Part shown: positions 9,030 through 17,131 of the stretch, piece after piece
How the letters are laid out: each line of letters starts with the position of its first letter
How positions within the stretch are numbered: position 1 is the first letter of the stretch
Source: a candidate division KSB1 bacterium
GTDB taxonomy: Bacteria > Zhuqueibacterota > Zhuqueibacteria > Residuimicrobiales > Krinioviventaceae
Assembly (NCBI GenBank): GCA_034521575.1
Contig: JAXHMJ010000005.1
Coordinates: 806,001-870,000 of the forward strand
Length of the DNA: 64,000 nt
Direction: 5' to 3'
Translations under genes and position numbers: made by a program
Notes under the pieces: model-generated
Told to the model about the DNA's origin: nothing
What the model saw: only the letters and a program-made list of their open reading frames with translations
The model's database searches: none

Positions 9030-10432
9030 TATAAATCCTGTTGTCTTTGCATCTTTAGAAAACGTCTACGAAATCCTTTGGAATCAAAGCGGCCCAAAGC
9101 GCGATCCCGGGTGTAACCGGGGGCGGGAAAACGCATATCCCCGGGCAGCAACTGCTGCAGTTTACCGGGGAACCAGGTGAGCGCACGATACAAAAGCGGG
9201 TAACGGCAAAGGAAAGCATGCAGCTTTAACGCATAGCGCTCCCACCAGGCTGTGTAGCCTTGTTTGGCCACATCATAACGAAGGCGCGTCAGGTGATGCG
9301 GAATGCTGATCTGAACCGGACATTGCTGCGCACAGGCACCGCAAAGCGATGAAATAAATGGAGCGTGGCGTCCGGCAGAGATTCCGTTATACTGTGGAAT
9401 CAGGCAGGCACCGATAGGCCCCATATACACCCAGCCGTAGGCATGGCCGCCGATCTGCCGGTACACCGGACAAATATTCAAACAGGCGCCGCAGCGGATA
9501 CAGAACAGTGTTTCACGCAGCTGGGGGTCCGCAAGGATACGGCTGCGGCCGTTATCCAGTATGATCACATGCACATTCCGGGCCCCCTCCCCGATCGCGG
9601 GAAATAGCGGTCCGCCGACGACATCCACATAGACTGTCTGTTTTTGGCCGGTGGCACTGGCAGGAAGCAATTTTAAAAAAGTATCCAGTTCAGAGAATGA
9701 CGGTATAATCTTTTCAATTCCCATCACCGCCACATGCACATCCGGAACACCGAGGGACAGCCTGGCATTGGCTTCATTTTCAACAACGCAGAGACAACCG
9801 CTATCCGCAATGGCAAAATTAACGCCGGTGATTCCCATATCAGCATTCAGCATCTTTTTGCGCAATTTCTGGCGCGCTATGGCCAGTAATTCAGCAGGTT
9901 CTTCTGTATAGTCAACCCCCAGCTTTTCATGAAACACACGTCCGATGTCTTTGCGATCGAGATGCAGTGCCGGAGCGGTGAGGTGAGACGGGATTTGATC
10001 GAGCAGCTGAACAATATATTCACCCAAATCCGTCTCGGTCACCTCGATCTGATTCTTTTGCAAATACCTATTCAAACCGATCTCTTCAGTGGTCAGACTC
10101 TTGGATTTTACAACCTGTTTCACACCATGTTCCGCTGCGATTGTTCCGACTGTTTCTCTGGCCTCCTCTGCATCCTGCGCCCAATGCACCCGAATGCCGT
10201 TTTCCCGGCATTTTTCTTCGAATTGCAGCAGAAAATCATCCAAATTCTCCATTACGCGGCGCTTGACCGCATGCGCCTGTTCTCGCATCGTCTGCCAGTA
10301 AGGATATTCTCCGGCCGTGCGGTTGCGTTTTTCCACGGCTTTTGACGCAGCCCGGCTCACAGCAGAACGCATTTTGTCATCCGATAAGGCTTTTTTGATA
10401 TAGGATTTCGTTTTTTCAGGCTTGAGGTTCAT
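9029..10432 (-). CDS. lutB: Lactate utilization iron-sulfur protein B
   Basis: A 467-residue LutB/YkgF protein. The N-terminal LUD domain (about residues 50-290; SKSLTTEEIGLN, NFAIADSGCLCVVENEAN) is followed by two ferredoxin-type cluster motifs, CIRCGACLNICP near residue 312 and CGACAQQCPVQ near residue 364, which bind two [4Fe-4S] clusters. A short C-terminal helical domain follows (MRFPAPGYTRD). Together with LutA and LutC it forms the cytoplasmic, flavin-independent L-lactate oxidase described in Bacillus and proteobacteria. It starts 5 bases after lutA and overlaps lutC. Confidence 0.95.
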   Translation of the reverse strand: MNLKPEKTKSYIKKALSDDKMRSAVSRAASKAVEKRNRTAGEYPYWQTMREQAHAVKRRVMENLDDFLLQFEEKCRENGIRVHWAQDAEEARETVGTIAAEHGVKQVVKSKSLTTEEIGLNRYLQKNQIEVTETDLGEYIVQLLDQIPSHLTAPALHLDRKDIGRVFHEKLGVDYTEEPAELLAIARQKLRKKMLNADMGITGVNFAIADSGCLCVVENEANARLSLGVPDVHVAVMGIEKIIPSFSELDTFLKLLPASATGQKQTVYVDVVGGPLFPAIGEGARNVHVIILDNGRSRILADPQLRETLFCIRCGACLNICPVYRQIGGHAYGWVYMGPIGACLIPQYNGISAGRHAPFISSLCGACAQQCPVQISIPHHLTRLRYDVAKQGYTAWWERYALKLHAFLCRYPLLYRALTWFPGKLQQLLPGDMRFPAPGYTRDRALGRFDSKGFRRRFLKMQRQQDL

Positions 10433-10437
10433 GGATA

Positions 10438-11268
10438 TTAGAGACCTAAACTTTTTGCCAGCAATGTCGCGATATGCAGGGTTCTGGCTTTCATAGCGTG
10501 TTTTATCAGATAACCTTCAATATTCATCAGACAGCTTTCATCCGCACCAATACAGTATTCAGCCCGGCTGTTGCTAATATTTTCGCATTTTTGTGCGACC
10601 ATCCGGATTGACAGCTCTTTGAATTTGTAAGAAAAGGTGCCGCCGAACCCGCAGCAGAGATCAGGGTCCTGCATCTCTATAAAATTAATATCAGATATTG
10701 AACGGATCAATTTTCGCGGCTGTTCATAAATTCCCAATTCCCGATTCAGGTGGCACGAATCATGATAGGTAACCGAATGCGGAAAGCGGCCGTTCAGATC
10801 AGTCACCTGCAGGACGTCCACCAGAAATTCTGTAAACTCGTAAATCTTGCCGGCCAGCTCATCACGAGCAGATTTCAAATTATCGCGAATATCCAGATCA
10901 TAATAAAACTTGCGCACCATGGCCACACACGAGCCGGATGGTGCCACAATACAGGGCTTATGAGAAAACAATTCAATAAAATGTTCAGCGACCGGCACAA
11001 TCTCATCACGCAAGCCGGAATTGTATTCAATTTGTCCGCAACAGGTCTGATTTTCGACATAATCGATATCTACACCCAGATACTGAAGTACTTTGACCAT
11101 GTTCAAAGCAGATTCGGGATATAAATGTTCAGACAGACAAGGTATAAATAATGCAGCTTTCACAATATTGTCCACTTTTTCGGCGGTTTCATTAAGAAAC
11201 AATTTAAATAAAAAACGTGTAAATCTCAAGCTGGTTTTATCATAGCGTCCGTATGTGTTCTGAAACAT
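10438..11268 (-). CDS. lutA: Lactate utilization protein A (cysteine-rich CCG domains)
   Basis: LutA/YkgE, the heterodisulfide-reductase-like subunit of the lactate oxidation complex. Two CCG-type motifs are visible: TCCGQIEYNSG near residue 82 and CCGFGGTFS near residue 210, with TYHDSCHLNRELG between them. Family members are about 240 residues and begin close to the LFIPCL motif; here 39 residues precede it, so the true start may be a GTG at codon 36. Neither start has a convincing ribosome-binding site, so I keep the longest ATG. First gene of the lutA-lutB-lutC-acnA-sigma string. Confidence 0.92.
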   Translation of the reverse strand: MFQNTYGRYDKTSLRFTRFLFKLFLNETAEKVDNIVKAALFIPCLSEHLYPESALNMVKVLQYLGVDIDYVENQTCCGQIEYNSGLRDEIVPVAEHFIELFSHKPCIVAPSGSCVAMVRKFYYDLDIRDNLKSARDELAGKIYEFTEFLVDVLQVTDLNGRFPHSVTYHDSCHLNRELGIYEQPRKLIRSISDINFIEMQDPDLCCGFGGTFSYKFKELSIRMVAQKCENISNSRAEYCIGADESCLMNIEGYLIKHAMKARTLHIATLLAKSLGL

Positions 11269-11344
11269 TATTCAACACCGAACGTAAGGTTGAACATAAT
11301 TTGGCGCGTAGCAGCGGCTCTTTTGATTGAATTCCTCATACAAA

Positions 11345-11365
11345 ATGCTTCTTGATAATAAGCAT
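11345..11365. promoter_or_regulatory. Inverted repeat upstream of lutA, possible operator
   Basis: ATGCTT and AAGCAT arms are separated by nine bases in the 161-base gap between lutA and the divergent glycosyltransferase gene. A second inverted pair (TAAGGTT at 11285-11291, AACCTTA at 11390-11396) flanks it. Lactate operons are commonly controlled by GntR-type regulators at such sites, but no regulator gene is adjacent, so this is only a candidate. Confidence 0.25.
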
Positions 11366-11429
11366 GAAAATCCTTACTTTTTATGATTAACCTTACAATA
11401 ATCGATCAGTTCATTATGCCGACAGAGCG

Positions 11430-12757
11430 ATGAAGCAAATATTGCAGAAATTGTCTCGTTACCACGATTCTTCTTTTGAAAAATTTATCCTTTGGCTGAT
11501 TTATAATCAGCAGGTCAACGGCTTTCTGCGCGTCAAAGAATACCTGTCTCTCTCAAGGCTGCACAAACTTGACAACATTCTAGTCATCGCTGATGTAAAC
11601 ATCGGTGACGCGGTGATGATACAGACTGCGATTGAAGCGCTGCGCTATTACTTTCCGGATGCTGAAATTGACTATATGTACAATTCCATTGTCGGGGATA
11701 TTCTCGCCGCGAATCCCGCCATTTCCCATTCCTGTCCGATTTTCAAAAGCAGCACCGATCTGCAAAACAGAAAAAATGTGCTAAAAATCAACGATCTGCT
11801 CACGGATCATCATTACAATCTCATTCTAAATTTCAGCCCGGTGATCCAAAGTAAAATTTTTAGAAAAGCCCGATGTCCGGTCATTACACCTCTCAACCTC
11901 GTTTTGCGCGTACTGAATGCACATAAAGACTCAAAAAAGCAAGTCTGCCCTACCGTCTTGCTGAATATATCAGTGATTTGGTCTTTCATATGCCCCCAAA
12001 AATCAGACCGAATAAACCCAGATTCAAATTCAAGGGCACCTCTATTTTTCTGGATAAATCCGCTTTAAAGGCGCGCGATATATTTGTCCTGGAAAACAAT
12101 ATCACACCCGCAGACACTCTTGTATTTGTCAATCCTGATACCTCCAATGTTTACACATTTATCGAACCGGATTTTTACATATCGCTCATACAGTTGTTAG
12201 TTGATTCCGGCAAGATCGATAAAATCTTGCTGGCTCGAAGTTATAAATTCGAGGGCTCATCCAGCCAAATTTACAATATGCTTTCTCCAGAACATCAAAA
12301 AAAAACAATTCTTCTCGAAAAGCATGCACCACTGTCTGTTTATGCCTCGCTGGTGGATCTGTGTGACAGTTACGTAACGGGTGACACAGGTCCCATGCAC
12401 ATTGCCGCTGCACGCAAAACCCTGTCAAATTCCGAAAAACCGTTCACAAACAAAACTTCTATTATCAGTTTATTCAAAGCGACTGAACCGAAAATATACG
12501 GATATAGCTCCGACAGTAACATCATGATCAGCGCCAACCAGGACGCCCCCTCCCGGGTGTTTGAGATCAAAGTGGCCTGCAAAAGCATTACGTGTACCAT
12601 CCAGCGTATAACAAAAAGCTGCAATCTGTCCGAATGCGGATGCGCCGCAGCATCTTTAAATGTCATTGAAATATCAAAATTTATATTAGACAGTCTAAAA
12701 CCACAAACTCAAAAAGTAAAACATGAAATACCGAACCCGATTAATTGGCCTGAATAA
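11430..12757 (+). pseudogene. Glycosyltransferase family 9 (heptosyltransferase-like), frameshifted
   Basis: Two overlapping frames together make one GT9 protein of about 440 residues. The first frame (11430-12068) has the N-terminal Rossmann start (LDNILVIADVNIGDAVMIQTAIEALRYYFPD). The second frame, open from about 11939 and ending at 12757, reads SLPYRLAEYISDLVFHM, then LVFVNPDTSN and YVTGDTGPMHIAAA, the classic GT9 nucleotide-sugar motif. The switch falls at A-AAA-AAG (11933-11939), where the second frame is the -1 frame. A lost A in a homopolymer, a genuine mutation, or programmed slippage could all explain it. Such enzymes add heptose or other sugars to lipopolysaccharide cores. The cysteine-rich tail (CKSITCT, SECGCAA) is unusual. 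Confidence 0.75.
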
Positions 12758-13454
12758 AGCAATATTTGTTTCAGGCGTTACATTGGCATTCACAATAGGC
12801 TTTTTTCTATTCACAGTTTTTCTGCTGGACCGGTCGTTTTTTCTAAAACTGTCCGGAACCATTGTGGCATCTGTGGCCGGAGGCCGCTCAACAGCTATTC
12901 TTGCGGGACTCGAGTTCAAATTACACCCCATCATGATCAGCACTCTCGTGTTCTCTGTTAATCTGGCCTGGCTTTGCATCATGCTCCCCCTTTTTGTTAC
13001 CTTTTACCACCATCTGGTGGAGATTAAATATGTCGGCAAAATGCTGGAATCGACAAAAGAACGCGCGCAATCTCAAAAAACCAAAGTAGCCTTGTGGGGA
13101 TCCTGGGCGCTGCCGTTTTTTATCTGGCTGCCGTTCCCGTTTACCGGTTCGTTTGCCGGCGCGGTGATTGGATTTTTGCTGGGCATCCCCATGACACGCC
13201 TTCTCATTATTGTCATCAGCTCCATGTTCGTGGGTATAGTATCGTGGACCTATGGATTTGATTATTTCTTTTTCCTGACCGGCACCACAGGAAAAATTAT
13301 CACCTATGTGATCATTGCCGTATTTATCATCAGAACATTTATACAAAACAGTCATCACTTTAAAGAGCAGAAACCGGAAAAACCAGCCACACTAAAAGAA
13401 CAAAAACCGAAAAAACCCGGCGCACTGAAAGAACAAAAACCGGATTCTCTATGA
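12723..13454 (+). CDS. Small multidrug-export-type membrane protein (PF06695-like)
   Basis: A 243-residue integral membrane protein. Hydrophobic segments fall at about residues 10-35, 45-60, 70-95, 125-160 and 165-205. The stretch WALPFFIWLPFPFTGSFAGAVIGFLLGIP resembles the COG2426/PF06695 family, called putative small multidrug export proteins, whose true function is not established. The C-terminal 30 residues are a hydrophilic tail made of an imperfect 11-residue repeat (KEQKPEKPATL, KEQKPKKPGAL, KEQKPDSL). The start overlaps the glycosyltransferase gene by 35 bases and the stop overlaps the sulfotransferase start (ATGA), so the three genes appear translationally linked. Confidence 0.7.
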   Translation: MKYRTRLIGLNKAIFVSGVTLAFTIGFFLFTVFLLDRSFFLKLSGTIVASVAGGRSTAILAGLEFKLHPIMISTLVFSVNLAWLCIMLPLFVTFYHHLVEIKYVGKMLESTKERAQSQKTKVALWGSWALPFFIWLPFPFTGSFAGAVIGFLLGIPMTRLLIIVISSMFVGIVSWTYGFDYFFFLTGTTGKIITYVIIAVFIIRTFIQNSHHFKEQKPEKPATLKEQKPKKPGALKEQKPDSL

Positions 13455-14234
13455 AAACTGTTATGATATTAACCATGCCGCGCAGCGGTTCTTCCCTGCT
13501 CGCCGGTATCCTCCACCGGCTCGGCATTCGAATGGGCGATAGCACCGATATGGAAATGGGAAAACATCTGAACAAACACGGATGCTATGAGGACCAGTGG
13601 TTTCAGTCCATCAGCTTGAATATATTATTCGAATCTCAACTGCTGCTGGATATCACCCGGCGGCTGAATATGGATGAAAAACGAATTGAAAAAGTGGTCA
13701 AAAAATACGAACCGGAAATCAAACAGTTCATTCAGCAGAACAATCAGGGTCTATGGGGATTCAAAGATCCGGCGCTGATCTATCATTTGCCTTATTACCA
13801 TTCGTTGTTTGATAATCCTTATTATATTCACCTGAAACGCAACACCCGGGATACAGCAGGCTCTCTGTTCAAGACATTCAGATATTCCTATTGGCTTCCG
13901 GAAATGAAAGAAAAATTCCCGTTGTTCAAACCCGGAAATCGAATGCGAATTATACTGCGGTCGGCTAAATTACTGCTCACGCGTCAAAATGAATATAATG
14001 AACATGATATTTTTGAGCGGGTCATCGATAAAGGTCATCAGCGTATTCGTGAATTTATTAAAGACAAACCACATCTATCACTGCGAGTCGTCCGATCTGA
14101 TCGAATCACCACGCCAACAAGTGGATAAAATCTGCAATTTTCTTGATCTGGATTCAGACTCTCCCCAATATTACAATGCCCTCAAATTTGTCGATCCGGA
14201 TCTGATCAATTCCTACGAAACGCCGGAAAAATAA
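13451..14234 (+). pseudogene. Sulfotransferase family protein, frameshifted near the 3' end
   Basis: The first frame (13451-14128) begins with MILTMPRSGSSLLAGILHRLG, the PAPS-binding 5'-phosphosulfate loop of sulfotransferases, followed by WGFKDPALIYHLPYY and the 3'-phosphate-region strand YYIHLKRNTRDTAGSLFKT. The last part is in another frame, reading CESSDLIESPRQQVDKICNFLDLD, the usual DL..P...V..I..FL motif, and ending at 14234. One extra base between about 14070 and 14090 would explain the break. The intact protein would be about 260 residues. It is likely to modify a surface glycan, fitting the glycosyltransferase two genes upstream. Confidence 0.7.
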
Positions 14235-14248
14235 TATTCTCCGCCGAA

Positions 14249-15940
14249 TCAGGTAACACGTATCACTTCTTCGAGAGTGGTGATCCCGGCCAGAGCTTTG
14301 CGCAATCCGTCGTGTCGCATGCTGGTAAATCCGTGTTTCTGGGCCACCGTTTTGATCTCTCCGTAGGATTCATTATTGTGAATGACCGTGCTTAATACAT
14401 CATCAACAACCAGGATTTCAAACAGAGGAACCCGATGCAGATACCCGGTGCCGAAACAATACTGACATCCCTTGCCGTGTTTGAATGCAAAATTTTCCCG
14501 CAGATGACTTAATCCGGCCTGGGTCAGAGTTTCCAGATCAGGCCGATATTCCTCCTGACAGTGAGGACATACTTTACGCACAAATCGCTGGGCAACGATA
14601 CCGCGAATAACCAGCGCCATTTCCTCGGTTCTCACACCCAAATTGCGCAAACGGTACAAGGCGCGAATAGCATTGGCCGCCTGCAATGTTGTAAACGCAC
14701 TCATACCCGTGAGTCCGGCTTCAATCAAGAGTTCCGCTTCTTCACTGTCGCGTGTTTCCCCGATCGCCAGTATATCCACATCCTGATGAAACAGAGCCCG
14801 GATCGCTTCTGTAGATGTGTTTTTGCGCAAATGGGACGAAGACGTCTGATTCAGTCCGGGAATTTCACACTCGATCGGGTTTTCAATGGTTGAAATATTC
14901 ATCGAACGCATATTCAAGTCATCGAGAGCCGCGTACATGGTCGTTGTTTTTCCGCACCCTCCCGGTCCCACAAACAGGATCACGGCATTCGGAAAGGCGA
15001 GCAGCTGTCTGAATTGCTGATAATCGTGCAGATTTAGAGCCAATTCTTCAAGATTATAAATATGCAGATTTTTGGTCACAATTCGGATGGTGATTTTTTC
15101 ACCGTAACTTGTCAGGATAGAATTGATTCGAGTCTGTATTTTCCGGCCGTTAACCGAAAAGATATTTTGTCCTTCCTGCAGACCGCGCTTGTCAAACGTT
15201 GCACTGCTGGCGCTTTGTTTGATCATGGTCGGCAATGTTTGGGTATATTTTTTCGGCAGCGTCACCACACGCTGCAGCACATCATCCAGACGGTATCTGA
15301 CGTTTACATATCCGTCTTTTTTTGCCTCCAGATGGATATCACTGACATTGGTTTCAATCGCTGTCTGTAGCAGGCGGTCCAGTACTTTGTTGGCCGGTGG
15401 CAAGGTTCCGCTTGTTTCCGCATTGGCAGCCCACTGTTCACCCCGTTTTGCCACATCAAGCTTTTCAAAATCAATTTGCACCGGCGTGGATCGGGGCGAT
15501 GTTTTGATGGATTCTTTGTACAACCGCTGAAAATCAGCGACCGTCATGACCACCGGTACAACTTTTTTATGGGCCTGACGCTCCAGCAGTTCGATCACAC
15601 CCCGATAAGGCGGGTCCACGATGGCCACGGTCAATTCGTTATTCTCAAGTATAATGGGGATGGTTCTAAAGCGTTTCAAAAAATCTTCTTTGGACAACCC
15701 TTCCACATCAATGATATTCACACCATTGACTTCGGTTAATAATGGCACATCGAACGCCTCGGAAATAATTTCGGCCATTTTCTGCTGGTCAAGTTTCAGA
15801 TAGCGGAGCAGAGTCTGGGTGATCCCATCGGAAGCAAGCGTTTCAGCAGCGATATCCTGAAATTTGGCAAGATCCTGTTTTTTTAAATAATTTCTGTTTA
15901 ACAATTCCTGAATTAAAGTTCTGTCTTCTCGTTTCGCCAT
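14249..15940 (-). CDS. GspE/PilB-like secretion ATPase with degenerate His box
   Basis: A 563-residue member of the type II secretion/type IV pilus ATPase family. The N-terminal MshEN-type domain is at about residues 1-160, the GspE core at 185-480. Walker A reads GPGGCGKTTTMYA (usually GPTGSGKTT), the Asp box reads IENPIE, Walker B reads DVDILAIGETRD. The His box, normally TGHLVLSTLHTN, is TGMSAFTTLQAAN, so both histidines are lost. A C-terminal tetra-cysteine zinc motif (CPHC, CQYC) is kept. The ATG at 15938-15940 has GAGG upstream and is preferred over an upstream TTG. No pilin or secretin genes are nearby; its neighbours are a zinc ribbon and a receiver protein. Confidence 0.85.
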   Translation of the reverse strand: MAKREDRTLIQELLNRNYLKKQDLAKFQDIAAETLASDGITQTLLRYLKLDQQKMAEIISEAFDVPLLTEVNGVNIIDVEGLSKEDFLKRFRTIPIILENNELTVAIVDPPYRGVIELLERQAHKKVVPVVMTVADFQRLYKESIKTSPRSTPVQIDFEKLDVAKRGEQWAANAETSGTLPPANKVLDRLLQTAIETNVSDIHLEAKKDGYVNVRYRLDDVLQRVVTLPKKYTQTLPTMIKQSASSATFDKRGLQEGQNIFSVNGRKIQTRINSILTSYGEKITIRIVTKNLHIYNLEELALNLHDYQQFRQLLAFPNAVILFVGPGGCGKTTTMYAALDDLNMRSMNISTIENPIECEIPGLNQTSSSHLRKNTSTEAIRALFHQDVDILAIGETRDSEEAELLIEAGLTGMSAFTTLQAANAIRALYRLRNLGVRTEEMALVIRGIVAQRFVRKVCPHCQEEYRPDLETLTQAGLSHLRENFAFKHGKGCQYCFGTGYLHRVPLFEILVVDDVLSTVIHNNESYGEIKTVAQKHGFTSMRHDGLRKALAGITTLEEVIRVT

Positions 15941-15992
15941 GCGAGCGTTCCTCAAAATTATTGAATAAAGGGCTAGGGGTAGCTGCAGCTAT

Positions 15993-16307
15993 TTATTCTT
16001 CGTTGAAATATTCATCAATATCGCTTTGGTCCAGTTCGCTCTCTTTTCCGGCCTTGACCAGGATACTATCCTTGATCAACTTGTCAATCTCGGCTCTTTT
16101 GTATTGATAAATCATCGGGATCACCTCGTGCCCCTCGGCAGATTTCGGAACACGTTTCTGCTCAACCGGTCTCCCGCACCCGGAACAATAAACATCTCCG
16201 GGACGGATGACAGAAGAACAGTAGCACAATTCACCGACCGATTCGCCGCATTGTGTACAGAACGAGGCCCACTTTACATTCTCAGCGCCACAATGGTTGC
16301 ATGTCAT
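15993..16307 (-). CDS. Double zinc-ribbon protein
   Basis: A 104-residue cytoplasmic protein with two zinc ribbons in the first 50 residues: CNHCG...CTQCG and CYCSS...CSGCG. A charged helical tail follows, ending DQSDIDEYFNEE. Such ribbons bind zinc structurally and often mediate protein contacts. Its start codon overlaps the stop of the receiver protein gene upstream (ATGA), and the ATPase gene follows 52 bases later, so all three are probably expressed together. I do not know a named family for the full-length protein. Confidence 0.8.
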   Translation of the reverse strand: MTCNHCGAENVKWASFCTQCGESVGELCYCSSVIRPGDVYCSGCGRPVEQKRVPKSAEGHEVIPMIYQYKRAEIDKLIKDSILVKAGKESELDQSDIDEYFNEE

Positions 16308-16714
16308 TTTTGACTCCGGTTTTTTATTTTTTCAAGAACATTCACAAGTTGTTCGCGGCTGAACGGTTTTTTCAAAAACCAGTCTGCCCCATATTCCTTT
16401 GCTTGCTGAATGTTCCGTTTTGTTACATAGGAACTCACAATAATTACGATAGCGTTCGGATTCATCTCTTTAATTTCTTTGAGCAAATCCAGACCGGATT
16501 TGTTCGGCATCACAATATCCAGGAATGTAACTGCCGGACGCAATTCAGTGAATTTCTGCAATCCCTCCTCCCCGTCATTGGCAAACTGAGTGCTGTATCC
16601 GGCGTTTTTAAAATAATTGCCGAGCAATTGACGGTTCATCTCCGAATCATCAATTACCAGCACCTGTCTCTTACTATCCTGCATATCATTCGAGTTTTCT
16701 TCATAAAAACCCAT
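16304..16714 (-). CDS. Stand-alone response regulator receiver protein
   Basis: A 136-residue single-domain CheY-like receiver. The acidic pocket is VIDDSE near residue 20, the phospho-accepting aspartate is in FLDIVMPN near residue 66, the signalling threonine/serine is in IIVSSYV and the lysine is in FLKKPFS near residue 115. No output domain follows. The ATG at 16712-16714 has AAGGACAG seven bases upstream and is preferred over an upstream start 12 codons earlier. The gene heads the receiver, zinc ribbon and ATPase group, and diverges from the hybrid kinase, a likely partner by position. Confidence 0.9.
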   Translation of the reverse strand: MGFYEENSNDMQDSKRQVLVIDDSEMNRQLLGNYFKNAGYSTQFANDGEEGLQKFTELRPAVTFLDIVMPNKSGLDLLKEIKEMNPNAIVIIVSSYVTKRNIQQAKEYGADWFLKKPFSREQLVNVLEKIKNRSQK

Positions 16715-16769
16715 AATTCTGTCCTTTTCATTGTCCGTGATCAAAAGCAAACATTCTATGACAAATACT

Positions 16770-16784
16770 GCAAACTTTATACCT
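16770..16784 (-). promoter_or_regulatory. Possible -24/-12 (sigma-54) promoter for the receiver gene
   Basis: On the minus strand the sequence has GG and GC exactly ten bases apart (AGGTAT...TTTGCA). The -12 half matches the consensus well and the -24 half poorly. It would start transcripts about 45 bases before the receiver gene. Confidence 0.3.
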
Positions 16785-17039
16785 GAAGCAGAGGTTTGCT
16801 AAATATTTTTTTGTATCATTTTAATTCCAAAGCAGCCCCCTATACAGGTCGCTATTTCCGGTTCCGGGCTGACTTGATTTCTCATTCAGCCGGCTGCGTT
16901 TCATACCCGGCCGAATCGGTATCTCGGCCGTTATTCGGTTGCTGGTAAAGAAAAAGTAGTGGATTTTATAAAGATGTTTTAGTATTTTGAAGGTATTGAA
17001 AGCGGTTTACCCGAAGGTCAATCCGTCTTTTAAAGTTAT

Positions 17040-17054
17040 TGGCACAATATTTGT
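17040..17054 (+). promoter_or_regulatory. Possible -24/-12 (sigma-54) promoter for the hybrid kinase; rest of divergent gap
   Basis: TGGCAC, five bases, then TTGT: the -24 element is perfect and the -12 element has GT for GC. It lies about 80 bases before the hybrid kinase start. The 417-base gap also holds the palindrome CAGCCGGCTG (16887-16896) and two CGGCCG boxes (16908 and 16925) that could be activator sites. I see no gene in the gap. Confidence 0.4.
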
Positions 17055-17131
17055 TGATTTTTAACCAAAACTAATTATAGAAATTATGGATCTTTATTTG
17101 ATTCAAGAGCAACCAAAAAGAGTAATAATCT

